From Myxacorys californica WJT36-NPBG1 (GTDB lineage: Bacteria; Cyanobacteriota; Cyanobacteriia; Leptolyngbyales; Leptolyngbyaceae): DNA of 55,035 nucleotides. This document shows, piece after piece, positions 8,878-17,393 of the stretch. The notes under the pieces were generated by a model. It ran no database searches and was not told the DNA's origin. It worked only from the letters and a program-made list of their open reading frames with translations. The DNA lies in assembly GCA_019359315.1 (NCBI GenBank), contig JAHHHO010000036.1, forward strand, positions 1-55,035. Direction: 5' to 3'. Numbering within the stretch: the first letter of the stretch is position 1; each line of letters starts with the position of its first letter. The translations under genes and the position numbers were made by a program.

Positions 8878-10374
8878 CTAACCACCAATTCCTAGTCGTC
8901 CTGCAAGGCTGGGCGTTAGCGGCAGCAGAATTGTAATCATTAGAAATAACGCCAGTAACCCAAAAGCGGCTCGTGCGTCGTCGGGTTCTGTCAGTTCGTT
9001 AAAGCTTGGACGCTCAAGGCTACGTTGCAACACCACAATGACGATTGCCCAATACAATGCTAATGGGTTTACGAGGGAAGCAATTCCGAGGACCAAAATA
9101 GTAGCAACCGTGGTTCTATTAGCGGTTTTGCGTCCGTAAATCGCTTGAACAATTCTGCCGCCGTCTAACTGTCCAGCAGGCATGACATTGATGGCGGTAA
9201 TCACTAACCCAATCCAACCGAGAACAACTAAGGGATGAATGGCGACAATGGGTTGTTGAACAGCCGTTCCTAAAAGAACCCGTGCCAATGTTCCGATCAG
9301 GATCGACCCTTCAAAAAATTGGGTTGGCACTTTGAATAGGCTATCAGCATTAGAAAGAGACAGTCCAGTAATCAGCATTCCTAGCGATAGAATTCCTCCG
9401 GCAGCAGGACCCGCGATCGCGATATCAAACAGGGCGCTGCGGCTCGGCAGAAATGATTCAAATCGCGTAATTGCTCCGAATGAGCCAATTTGCCAAGTCG
9501 GAATGAAATAGGGCAGACTCAATCGAACCCGATAGCGGCGCGCCATCAGCCAGTGACCCAGTTCATGAACTCCCAAAATTGCCAGCAGCCCTAAGCTAAT
9601 AGGTAATACTTCCCAATAGCGATCGGGCGAACTGTAGAAGTCAAATCCTAATAGAATCCCCCCTGTTTCTAAACTTGTAGCGATCGTCGCGACAAACAAA
9701 ACGAGTGCCAGCAGCTTCTGTGTTAGAGTAGACGGCTTCGGATCATTCTTACTCGGTAAAACAACCACCACCGGCTTTCCTTGGGGATTTTCAACCAGAA
9801 AGAGATGGTAGCGATCGCCGACTCGTTCTTCTAAACTCTTCGATAGCCTAGTGAAGGTTGGCTCAACCTCGCCCCGCAAATTGCCTTGAAAGATAGCTCC
9901 TTCTTGGTAGGACGTTGTTTCAGTTACAAAAAATGTATCAATCCCAAAGATTTCTTTGATGGTTTGCAAATCTTCTGCCGGAATCGGTACAACTTCGGGA
10001 GGTTGAAGCGCTTCTGCGGCTTTTTCTACAGCTTGCCGTTCGCTCAGTGTCGCTTGAGAAGGGGAATCCCCGTTAGGTTCTAGGTCTGGATTGGCAAGAG
10101 TTGCCGCTCGTTTCGATAAAACATCTTGCCCAGCAGCTCTTAGCTGGCGTCCAAGCAAAATATAGGCGGCTGTAGATGCAATAAATAACAGCAGCATCCC
10201 AGCAAGATTTAAATAGATTCCAACAGCAAATAATCCAAAAAAGAGCAGCCAAGGAGCCATCAAGACCACAGACTGGAGCCACGCTAAAATGCCTATCTTT
10301 CCATAGGGTCGAGCGCGGTTAAACCCCCAGCCCAAGACGGCTATAGCGACTAATACGGTTAGGGCAGTAATCAT
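8878..10374 (-). CDS. EGY-like site-2 protease (M50 family)
   Basis: This 498-residue intramembrane metalloprotease has two N-terminal hydrophobic segments, a soluble region with FQGNLRGE (the GNLR motif of the plant EGY group), then about six membrane segments. The zinc motif is GVHELGHWL (HExxH), and the second metal-ligand site is NVMPAGQLDGGR (the NPDG-type motif). The family cleaves membrane-anchored substrates; plant EGY1 acts in chloroplast development. No PDZ domain is present, unlike the RseP homologue at 48.4 kb. It is monocistronic or the first gene ahead of the secreted protein. Its substrate is unknown. Confidence 0.92.
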   Translation of the reverse strand: MITALTVLVAIAVLGWGFNRARPYGKIGILAWLQSVVLMAPWLLFFGLFAVGIYLNLAGMLLLFIASTAAYILLGRQLRAAGQDVLSKRAATLANPDLEPNGDSPSQATLSERQAVEKAAEALQPPEVVPIPAEDLQTIKEIFGIDTFFVTETTSYQEGAIFQGNLRGEVEPTFTRLSKSLEERVGDRYHLFLVENPQGKPVVVVLPSKNDPKPSTLTQKLLALVLFVATIATSLETGGILLGFDFYSSPDRYWEVLPISLGLLAILGVHELGHWLMARRYRVRLSLPYFIPTWQIGSFGAITRFESFLPSRSALFDIAIAGPAAGGILSLGMLITGLSLSNADSLFKVPTQFFEGSILIGTLARVLLGTAVQQPIVAIHPLVVLGWIGLVITAINVMPAGQLDGGRIVQAIYGRKTANRTTVATILVLGIASLVNPLALYWAIVIVVLQRSLERPSFNELTEPDDARAAFGLLALFLMITILLPLTPSLAGRLGIGG

Positions 10375-10518
10375 AGCTATTAAACCCCTGTAAGACAGTG
10401 CTGACCTTGATCAAATCAGTCTCAGTGCAGCGTTTACAGTTCTCTATCAGTGAAACATCTTCAGTTCTACTGTATACCGAACGCGGGGTCTTCTAAAGAG
10501 AGAAAGCGAGACGTCACA

Positions 10519-10564
10519 AAAATCGTGTAGAGATAGTTCTATAGAACTATCTCTACACGATTTT
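10519..10564 (-). terminator. Perfect 46-bp palindrome, terminator of the TPR gene
   Basis: The two 23-bp arms (10519-10541 and 10542-10564) are exact reverse complements with no spacer, beginning AAAATCGTGTAGAG and ending CTCTACACGATTTT. It starts 25 bp after the TPR gene stop, and the minus strand runs into TTTTT after the arm, so an intrinsic terminator is likely. The perfect arms would also work on the plus strand. Confidence 0.75.
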
Positions 10565-10589
10565 AGCAGCATGTTGTCAAACCAACAAA

Positions 10590-12035
10590 TTATTGCTTCA
10601 TGCTGTTTAGATTGCTGAGCGAGTTGCGGTAGCCTTCGGCATTACTATCTTGGCGGTAAAGCTCTGCCGCCTTCTGGAGATCCAGGAACGCTGCTTGGCG
10701 ATCGCCAGAGCGGGCAAGTAACATGCCGCGATTGTAATAAGCTTCAGCGCTATTGACATTGAGCCGGAGCGTCTGATTGAAATCCTCGATCGCGCCCTGC
10801 AAGTCGCCGAGTTGCATCCGGGCTTTGCCCCGCGCCTCGTAGGCATTGGGATCGTTGGTGTTGTAATTTACTGCTTGGGTGTAATCGGCAAACGCGCCTT
10901 GTTTATCGCCTAGCTGCGATCGCACTGAGGCACGTGCAGCATAAGCAGTGGTCAGGGTAGGTTGCGCTAAAAGGGCTTGATCGTAATCTGCGATCGCGCC
11001 TGGTTTGTCGCCCATAATGCCCCGCAGATCGCCTCGACTTTTCAGAACATCGGCATAGTCTGACTTCAAGCGAAGCGCTTGATTATAATCGTCCATTGCG
11101 CCGGACTCATCACCCAACGCCGCTCGAATCAGACCCCGTTGATGAAACGTCTCAGGCTGATCAGGACTCAGTTGAATGACTTGCGTGTAATCGGCTTGAG
11201 CCGCTTCTAAATTGCCCATTTTAGAATTTGTAGCCGCGCGGCTGAAGTAAGCGGCAATGTAGTTGGGCTTGAGGCGAATCGCTTGGCTGATATCCTCGAT
11301 CGCGACAGCGTCTTCGCCCATATCGTGACGCAAGGTTCCTCGGATCAGAAAGGCTTCCGCATAATTGGACTGAAGCTTAATTGCTTGATTCAGGTCATCT
11401 AGCGCGCCCGTGCGATCGCCCTGATTAAATTTGACATACCCCCGGTTTAAGAGGGCTGGAGCATAAGTCGGCTGGACTTGTAGGGCTTTCTCAAAGTCTG
11501 CGATCGCACCGCTCGTATCCTGAGACTGCGATTTGATGTAGCCCCGATTCACATATGCCGCTGCTAAAGTCGGATCAAGCTCAATTGCCTTGCTCAGATC
11601 GTTAATCGCAGCTTCCATGCTGCCTGAGTTATAGCGAATGCCACCGCGATGAGCGTAAACGATCGCATCGGCTGGGTTCATGGTGGCAGCGTGATTGAGG
11701 TCTTGCATTGCCCCTTCGCGATCGCCAAGCCGCGACCGTACCATACCCCGTCCGACAAACGCGCCACTCAAGCTCGGATTGCGTTGGATCGCTTGATTAT
11801 AGTCCTCTAGCGCCTCGCGATAGCGGGCGCTGCGGGCCTTGCTTTCTCCCTGATTGTAAAAATTTTGAGCTTCTTGAATAACCTTTGAAAGTTCGATGGT
11901 CTTGGCTGGTGGCTGAGTCGTTTCAGCCCAAGCTGCGCCGCCAACAGCAGCAATCATATTAATTGTAGTAAGAGCGGTCAGCGCAAAGCGTGAAGCAATT
12001 GCAACCTGAGATCGAGTGTGACGAATGAAGCGCAT
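10590..12035 (-). CDS. Exported tetratricopeptide-repeat protein
   Basis: The 481-residue protein has a signal peptide (hydrophobic stretch near 14-36 ending AWA) and then about twelve consecutive 34-residue TPR units from residue 55 to the C-terminus. The units follow the pattern A-x-x-x-R-G-x-x-x-x-x-x-G-D-x-x-G-A-[IM]-x-D-[YF/L]-[NT]-[QK]-A. It is a scaffold with no catalytic domain, probably periplasmic or thylakoid-lumenal. The repeat is regular, so recombination-driven change in repeat number is possible. It is monocistronic, with a strong terminator at 10519-10564. Partners cannot be inferred from the neighbours. Confidence 0.9.
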   Translation of the reverse strand: MRFIRHTRSQVAIASRFALTALTTINMIAAVGGAAWAETTQPPAKTIELSKVIQEAQNFYNQGESKARSARYREALEDYNQAIQRNPSLSGAFVGRGMVRSRLGDREGAMQDLNHAATMNPADAIVYAHRGGIRYNSGSMEAAINDLSKAIELDPTLAAAYVNRGYIKSQSQDTSGAIADFEKALQVQPTYAPALLNRGYVKFNQGDRTGALDDLNQAIKLQSNYAEAFLIRGTLRHDMGEDAVAIEDISQAIRLKPNYIAAYFSRAATNSKMGNLEAAQADYTQVIQLSPDQPETFHQRGLIRAALGDESGAMDDYNQALRLKSDYADVLKSRGDLRGIMGDKPGAIADYDQALLAQPTLTTAYAARASVRSQLGDKQGAFADYTQAVNYNTNDPNAYEARGKARMQLGDLQGAIEDFNQTLRLNVNSAEAYYNRGMLLARSGDRQAAFLDLQKAAELYRQDSNAEGYRNSLSNLNSMKQ

Positions 12036-12148
12036 GGCTCTCCAACGCTATGGAATTTTTAAACTTCCCTCTCAGGATTCCCATAACTAGCCATCGAGTT
12101 GCATTTTAGATATCTCGCTGACGCTACACTGCTATGTTTAAGTTGCGA

Positions 12149-12397
12149 TTAAGTTGGCACTAGCTCACCCGGACGGAGTTTCACCCACTTTCCTGATTCC
12201 TCTCTGAAACTGAGACAGCCAACCACATCCCATTCCATTTCGATGTAGTCACCGCGATCGCGGATGTTAACATTGATTGTTGGCTCAGTTGCCTCAAAAT
12301 CGGGCGTTTCGGTCAGGTGGACTTGCTGGTGCTGCGTTTCTACTGCGTTGTAGGTCGTGCAGCGATCGACGTAATGGCAATTGATGCAAATACACAT
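12149..12397 (-). CDS. ycf34: Ycf34 family iron-sulfur protein
   Basis: The 82-residue product starts MCICINCHYVDRC, the Cys-rich N-terminus of Ycf34. Ycf34 is a small conserved protein of cyanobacteria and algal plastids reported to carry an Fe-S cluster. The C-terminus EMEWDVVGCLSFREESGKW and KLRPGELVPT are also characteristic. I chose the ATG at 12397, because the seven extra codons upstream do not belong to the family. It is divergent from the CCA-adding enzyme gene and appears monocistronic. Confidence 0.93.
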   Translation of the reverse strand: MCICINCHYVDRCTTYNAVETQHQQVHLTETPDFEATEPTINVNIRDRGDYIEMEWDVVGCLSFREESGKWVKLRPGELVPT

Positions 12398-12573
12398 GGT
12401 TCTAGTCTCTCTGTTCAAATAGAATCGAGATCCTCTCTATTTCTGCTACTCTAGCTCAGGCACAACCATTAAATCACTCACTATTGGTTGATTTATGTTG
12501 CGGAAACAGCAGAGGTTGAACTCCAAATTTTGTTGCTTCATTAAGTTTAAATTACCTACGGATTGATCGACCC

Positions 12574-13983
12574 TTGACTGTTCTGAACGAGTATCAACTA
12601 AACGTGTTATCCGACTCCTCGGTGCTGTCTCCCCGGAAATGGCCCTTCAGCATCAAGTGGCTACCGAAGGCCGCTTGTTTGGTAGGAGGGACAGTCCGAG
12701 ACGCCCTGCTCGGTCGAGAATCGGAGTATTTAGATCTCGATTTTGTGTTACCCAGCGATGCGGTCGAAACGGCAACCGCGATCGCCCGCCACTATAGAGC
12801 CGGATTTGTGCTGCTTGATGCAGAACGTCAGATTGCACGGGTCGTGTTTGAGCAAGGAACGGCTGATTTTGCGCTACAGGTGGGAGCCTCTCTAGAAGCA
12901 GATTTGCGGCGACGCGATTTTACCGTCAACGCGATCGCGTACAATCCGCACACCGCAGAATTGCTTGACCCACTTGGGGGTTACGAAGATTTGCAGCGCA
13001 AACGCCTCCGCATGATTTGTGCGGAGAATTTGCAGGAAGATCCCTTGAGGCTGCTGCGTGCCTACCGTCAAGCGTCTCAACTCGGATTTACGTTAGATCA
13101 AGATACTCAGCACGCCATTCGTCAGCTTGCCCCACAGTTACGCCACATTGCGGCAGAGCGAGTCCAATCAGAACTAAATTATCTGCTCAGCACGGTAAAA
13201 GGAACGCCTTGGCTGCGGAGCGCTTGGGAGGATGGCTTACTGAATGATTGGTTCCCCGACGCGACCGATGAAGGATTGCGCCGAATTGCGGCGATCGATC
13301 AAACGACCGTCGTAATTCAAGAAACTTGGGCAGATTTTTGGGCAGAACTGGTGCGCGGAGTCCGTGGCGCGACAGCCGGAAAATCTCGAATGGAGCCAAA
13401 AGCGTCAGGGTCAGCCCGAACCTGGATTACGATCGCTAAGCTTGCTAGCCTACTCTCTAGCGATCCCCAAACTGCAGAAGGGCAGCTATGGCGGCTGAAA
13501 TACAGTCGGGCAGAAATCCAAGCCGCAAGTACGGTGATCAAATCATTGCCTGCGTTTCAGACTGCTAATCCTTGCTCCAAGTGGACGCTGGCAGAGCAGT
13601 ATTTCTTCTTCCAAAGTGCTGGCATTACGTTTCCAGCGGTGATGCTGCTGGCGATTGGCGCTGCCAAGCTCCAAAGGGATGCGTACGACGTCTCAAGTAG
13701 TATGGCAGCGGGACTGTTTTTCGATGGGCTAAGCGCCGGCAATTCTGAAGGAGGCGCTCTCCTAATTGAGCGGTTCTTAAACAGCAATGATCCAGTCGCC
13801 CATCCGAAGGCTTTGGTGACAGGGCAAGACCTAATGAAAACCCTGCATATTCCTGCTGGACCTATTATTGGACGACTGCTCGCCGCACTGCAACTGGCAC
13901 ATGCTGAGCAAAAAATTACGAGTCGTGATGATGCGTTGGCTTTGGCTAAAACCTTGTTAGCGGCGGATTCCTCGAATTTTTAG
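12574..13983 (+). CDS. cca: CCA tRNA nucleotidyltransferase
   Basis: The enzyme adds or repairs the 3' CCA of tRNAs. This class II nucleotidyltransferase has LVGGTVRDALLGRESEYLD (G-G-x-x-R-D) near residue 37 and the catalytic carboxylates LDLDFVLPS. RRRDFTVNAIAYN and DPLRLLRAYRQA of the head and neck domains follow. Only a TTG at 12574 gives the longest frame; GTG codons at 12604 and 12622 are alternatives, and 12622 (VLSPRKWPFS) fits related proteins best. The C-terminal 150 residues are poorly conserved. It has no operon partner. Confidence 0.93.
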   Translation: MTVLNEYQLNVLSDSSVLSPRKWPFSIKWLPKAACLVGGTVRDALLGRESEYLDLDFVLPSDAVETATAIARHYRAGFVLLDAERQIARVVFEQGTADFALQVGASLEADLRRRDFTVNAIAYNPHTAELLDPLGGYEDLQRKRLRMICAENLQEDPLRLLRAYRQASQLGFTLDQDTQHAIRQLAPQLRHIAAERVQSELNYLLSTVKGTPWLRSAWEDGLLNDWFPDATDEGLRRIAAIDQTTVVIQETWADFWAELVRGVRGATAGKSRMEPKASGSARTWITIAKLASLLSSDPQTAEGQLWRLKYSRAEIQAASTVIKSLPAFQTANPCSKWTLAEQYFFFQSAGITFPAVMLLAIGAAKLQRDAYDVSSSMAAGLFFDGLSAGNSEGGALLIERFLNSNDPVAHPKALVTGQDLMKTLHIPAGPIIGRLLAALQLAHAEQKITSRDDALALAKTLLAADSSNF

Positions 13984-14439
13984 CGTCTAGCCTCAGATTC
14001 TTGGTTTTTTGATGCGGTACTGAATCGGTAAATACTGAACCAGGCGTTTTGAAGAACCGTGTTTTCTCGCTTGTGCTATGGAATAGCAAGACTTTTGCCA
14101 GAAACTTCCGGAGTGAAAAACCTAGATAGAGAAGGTAACAAGATGCCCCTTTCAAATCTTGGCTTCTGCCGTCAAGAAGCAACATCCTGCTGTTGCTCAA
14201 AATCATTCGTCTCTATTGCTAGGAATAATAGAAATAGGGAGTCCTCGATTTTCTTCATTAAAGAAACCAATTTGACAGGAACTTAGTTGGTTTCCACAAT
14301 CAAGAGGAGTAATTTAACGTGCTCGTCATGATCCCCTTACTCACCGATTAAAAATCTGCTCAAAGAGTTTTAATGTCTTTAAACTCTACCCTTAGGTAGG
14401 TTGCGATCATAAAATTTAATTAAAGGACGTTGAGGTCGT
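13984..14439. other. 456-bp intergenic region cca-mrdA with possible small ORF and leader peptide
   Basis: No recognisable gene lies here. Two weak coding signals are visible: a Cys-rich 47-codon frame from ATG 14143 to 14286 with GAAGG upstream, and a 10-codon frame from GTG 14319 to TAA 14351 with GAGGAG upstream. An AGAGTTT/AAACTCT hairpin lies between the second frame and mrdA. Confidence 0.4.
14143..14286 (+). CDS. Possible small Cys-rich ORF, unrecognised
   Basis: The 47-residue frame begins MPLSNLGFCRQEATSCCCSK and has a plausible Shine-Dalgarno (GAAGG, 8 nt upstream of the ATG). Four Cys cluster between residues 9 and 19. I recognise no family, and codon use is not convincing, so chance is a real possibility. 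Confidence 0.2.
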   Translation: MPLSNLGFCRQEATSCCCSKSFVSIARNNRNRESSIFFIKETNLTGT

Positions 14440-16215
14440 ATGGCGACAGGCTTTTCATCTGCATCTACTAAAAATTGGGTTAATCGGACGCGATCGCACC
14501 GCACGTCTCGTGCCATTGTGTTGTTGATGATTGCGACGGGGTTAATTAGCATCTGTTTGTTTCGCGTTGCTTACCTACAGCTTGTGCAAGGCGAGTACAA
14601 TCGGCAGCTTGCTGACAATAACCGAATTCGTCCGCTGCCGATTGTTGCCGATCGCGGCAATATTCTCGATCGCAACGGCAAAACATTAGCAACGAGTCAA
14701 CTCTCGCGATCGGTGTATCTCTATCCACGCGAGCAAACGAAAGAGCAATGGCAGGAAAGCGCTAAACAATTGAGTCAGCTTCTAGGGATGCCTGCCGAAG
14801 AAATTCTCAAGAAAATAGAAGAGCGAGGATATCGATCGGCAATGCCTGTGCGGATCTTCCGCAAACTCGACGAGAAACGCTTTATTGCCCTTTCTGAAAG
14901 CGGAACGATCCCCGGACTCGAGATGCAGCCTGAATCGAACCGATTCTACCCCCATGGCAGTTTGGCGTCGCATGTGATCGGCTATATCGGTGAGGCAACC
15001 CAAGACGATCTCAAAGGACACCCCGAATTTCCGGTCGGAATGCTGCTGGGTCGAATGGGAATCGAGCGGATCGCAGATGATGTGTTGCGCGGAACCTGGG
15101 GCAATCGCTTGATTGAGGTGGACTCTGTTGGTAAAGAGTTGAACATGTTGGGCGTACAGCAACCTGCTTCAGGTTCACCCTTACAACTCACCTTAGATTT
15201 GAAAATGCAACAAGCGGCGGAGAAAGCGTTGAACAATCAGCGCGGTGCGGTTGTGGCAATGGACATCAAGACCGGAGCTGTATTAGTGCTAGCGAGTGGG
15301 CCAACGTTTGATCCCAACATGTTTACGCGCAAGATTACTCAAACCGAATGGGACGCACTTCAAAACGAAAACACGCCCTTGTTAAACCGTGCGCTGCAAG
15401 GCTATCCGCCGGGAAGCACATTCAAAATTGTGACGGCGGCGGCAGGAATGGAGTCGGGTAAGTTTTCGCCCACGTCCACCTTACCTACCTATGGCGCAAT
15501 CAATATTGGTGGCACGCTGTTTCACGAACATGGGGGCGGAGGCCATGGTGTAATTGGCTTTCGAGATGCATTTGCCGTTAGCAGCAACACGTTCTTCTAT
15601 CAAGTGGGCATGGCGGCTGGTCCGGAAGAAATTGCGAAATGGGGACAGAACCTCGGCATTGGAACATCATCAAACATGGGACTTGAGGGGGGCAATCATG
15701 GCGTGATTCCCACCCCAGAGCAAAAACAAAAGCTCTACAACGAGCCGTGGTATGGGGGCGACACGGTGAGTATGGCGATCGGGCAAGGTGTTGTCCAGGT
15801 GACGCCGCTCGAGATGGCGGTGATGGTGTCTGCGATCGCCAATGGTGGTAAGCGAGTGAAACCTCACCTGATGGTCAACCAAAACTTTCAGCCTGAGATG
15901 CAGCCCGAAGCGACTGGAATGAATCCAGGCACAGTTAACGCGATTCGAGAAGGACTCATTGCGGTGGTGAAAGAAGGAACCGCGCGTCAGCTTAGCGATG
16001 GCTCTATTCCCCCAACGGCTGGTAAAACCGGAACTGCTGAAGTGCTTGGACAACGCGACAATGCGGTGTATGTAGGGTATGGTCCGGTAAAGAACCCACA
16101 GATTGCAGTGGCGGTTGTGGTGGAAAATGGCGGATTTGGGGCAGAATCGGCAGTGCCGATCGCGCATGAGATCTACAAGGCTTATTTTGGCCCTCAGAAG
16201 AAACCTAATTCTTAG
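14440..16215 (+). CDS. mrdA: Penicillin-binding protein 2 (MrdA), peptidoglycan DD-transpeptidase
   Basis: PBP2 cross-links peptidoglycan during lateral growth with RodA. The 591-residue protein has one N-terminal membrane anchor (about 27-48) and a dimerisation region with VADRGNILDRNGK and GYIGEATQDDL. Its transpeptidase domain carries the three motifs: STFK (in PPGSTFKIV, about 327), SSN (in AVSSNTFF, about 384) and KTG (in AGKTGTAEV, about 528). A purine-rich AAAGGAC...GAGG precedes the ATG. An intrinsic terminator follows at 16240-16274. rodA and mreBCD are not adjacent. Confidence 0.96.
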   Translation: MATGFSSASTKNWVNRTRSHRTSRAIVLLMIATGLISICLFRVAYLQLVQGEYNRQLADNNRIRPLPIVADRGNILDRNGKTLATSQLSRSVYLYPREQTKEQWQESAKQLSQLLGMPAEEILKKIEERGYRSAMPVRIFRKLDEKRFIALSESGTIPGLEMQPESNRFYPHGSLASHVIGYIGEATQDDLKGHPEFPVGMLLGRMGIERIADDVLRGTWGNRLIEVDSVGKELNMLGVQQPASGSPLQLTLDLKMQQAAEKALNNQRGAVVAMDIKTGAVLVLASGPTFDPNMFTRKITQTEWDALQNENTPLLNRALQGYPPGSTFKIVTAAAGMESGKFSPTSTLPTYGAINIGGTLFHEHGGGGHGVIGFRDAFAVSSNTFFYQVGMAAGPEEIAKWGQNLGIGTSSNMGLEGGNHGVIPTPEQKQKLYNEPWYGGDTVSMAIGQGVVQVTPLEMAVMVSAIANGGKRVKPHLMVNQNFQPEMQPEATGMNPGTVNAIREGLIAVVKEGTARQLSDGSIPPTAGKTGTAEVLGQRDNAVYVGYGPVKNPQIAVAVVVENGGFGAESAVPIAHEIYKAYFGPQKKPNS

Positions 16216-16239
16216 TTCATAGTCAGTCATTACTAGGAC

Positions 16240-16274
16240 AGAGATTTTTGGGTATTTCCAAAAATCTCTTTTTT
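16240..16274 (+). terminator. Intrinsic terminator after mrdA
   Basis: AGAGATTTTTGG at 16240-16251 pairs with CCAAAAATCTCT at 16258-16269 and is followed by a T-run. It starts 24 bp after the mrdA stop. It also argues against any start for the next gene upstream of about 16300. Confidence 0.85.
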
Positions 16275-16373
16275 GTTATAAGAGGAACAAATATAATTGG
16301 GATGGAGGGAAAATTATGTACTTGCCATATTTGTTCAGTTAAGAATTTAGAATTTGCGGGCGGGAGTAAGTTT

Positions 16374-17342
16374 GTGAATCATGATCTTCTGAGCTTTTCT
16401 ATTATCTTAGAAACAGAAAACTTGGTGAATGCTGATTTGAAAGGGCTCTCGCGATCGCTCTCTTCATTGGCCGCTCAAGAGCCTGGCCCCACTTGTGCAA
16501 ACGAAGTTATTCTAATTGATAGTGGCAATGCGCCAGCAGATTTACTAGAGGAGTTGTGTCACCTTTATCCCTGGATTGAAATTCACGAAGCGCCTATAGG
16601 CACTGGATATTATCAGTCCAAAATGCTGGGTGCAAAGCTGGCAACTGGAGAAATCATTGTCTTCTATGATTCTGATTGTACTTATGAACATTATTGGTTA
16701 GAAGTAATATTGCAGCCATTTTACCAATCAGAAAATATCCAAATTGTTGCAGGTGAAACGGCAACGGTCAGTGCAGGAATTTATGGAACTGCAATGGCAA
16801 TGACTTACATTTTTCCTCAATTTTCTGGTCAAAAAGAGTTAGCTCCAGCTAAGCAATATTTTCTAAACAACGTTGCATTTCGCCGAGAGTTTTTGTTGCG
16901 CTATCCTATCCCTACTCAGTTGCCGCTCTACCGAGGCAATTGTGTGATTCATGCTCATTATCTCCGAGAACAAGGCTTCACGATTTGGAAACAGCCACAG
17001 GCAAGAACGCTACATGCACCGCCCAATGGTTTAGCTCATTTCTTCTGGCGATTTTTATTAATCGGTCATGATTATTATTGGCAAAAGCGACTGCTGAGAC
17101 GGGGAAAAAAGCGAGACCAACTAGACGATCCAACGATGAATGGAATTGGTGGCAAGATACAGGTGTTTTGCGATCGCCTTCACAAAATGGTTGCAAACGA
17201 TCCTCGCCATATCTTCTTTTTTCCTTTGGCCATTCCCGTTATGTTCGTATCAGCATCGCTAATCCACCTTGGCTATCTCATTTCTCTACGAAAGCCAAAT
17301 TATCTACTAGAGCAATACAGCAAGATTCTAGATAATCACTAA
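16374..17342 (+). CDS. Family 2 glycosyltransferase, membrane-associated
   Basis: The GT-A fold is shown by SIILETENLVN at the N-terminus (the usual nucleotide-binding start), EVILIDSGNAP near 43, and IVFYDSDCTYEHYWL near 103, where DSD replaces the usual DxD. One or two hydrophobic segments lie at the C-terminus (FFFPLAIPVMFVSASLIHLGYL). I chose the GTG at 16374, which has GGGAG 8 nt upstream; an ATG at 16302 and codons further upstream run into the mrdA terminator. Base composition is AT-richer than that of mrdA. The acceptor is unknown, and no polysaccharide cluster surrounds it. Confidence 0.8.
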   Translation: MNHDLLSFSIILETENLVNADLKGLSRSLSSLAAQEPGPTCANEVILIDSGNAPADLLEELCHLYPWIEIHEAPIGTGYYQSKMLGAKLATGEIIVFYDSDCTYEHYWLEVILQPFYQSENIQIVAGETATVSAGIYGTAMAMTYIFPQFSGQKELAPAKQYFLNNVAFRREFLLRYPIPTQLPLYRGNCVIHAHYLREQGFTIWKQPQARTLHAPPNGLAHFFWRFLLIGHDYYWQKRLLRRGKKRDQLDDPTMNGIGGKIQVFCDRLHKMVANDPRHIFFFPLAIPVMFVSASLIHLGYLISLRKPNYLLEQYSKILDNH

Positions 17343-17393
17343 TGCCCCCTGTCTTTATAGATGATGTCTCATAGAGGCTGTCTGAATTGGTAA

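Noticed and set aside
10590-12035. DNA-level tandem repeat array
   Set aside because: The periodicity of about 102 bp is explained by TPR units of a normal protein.
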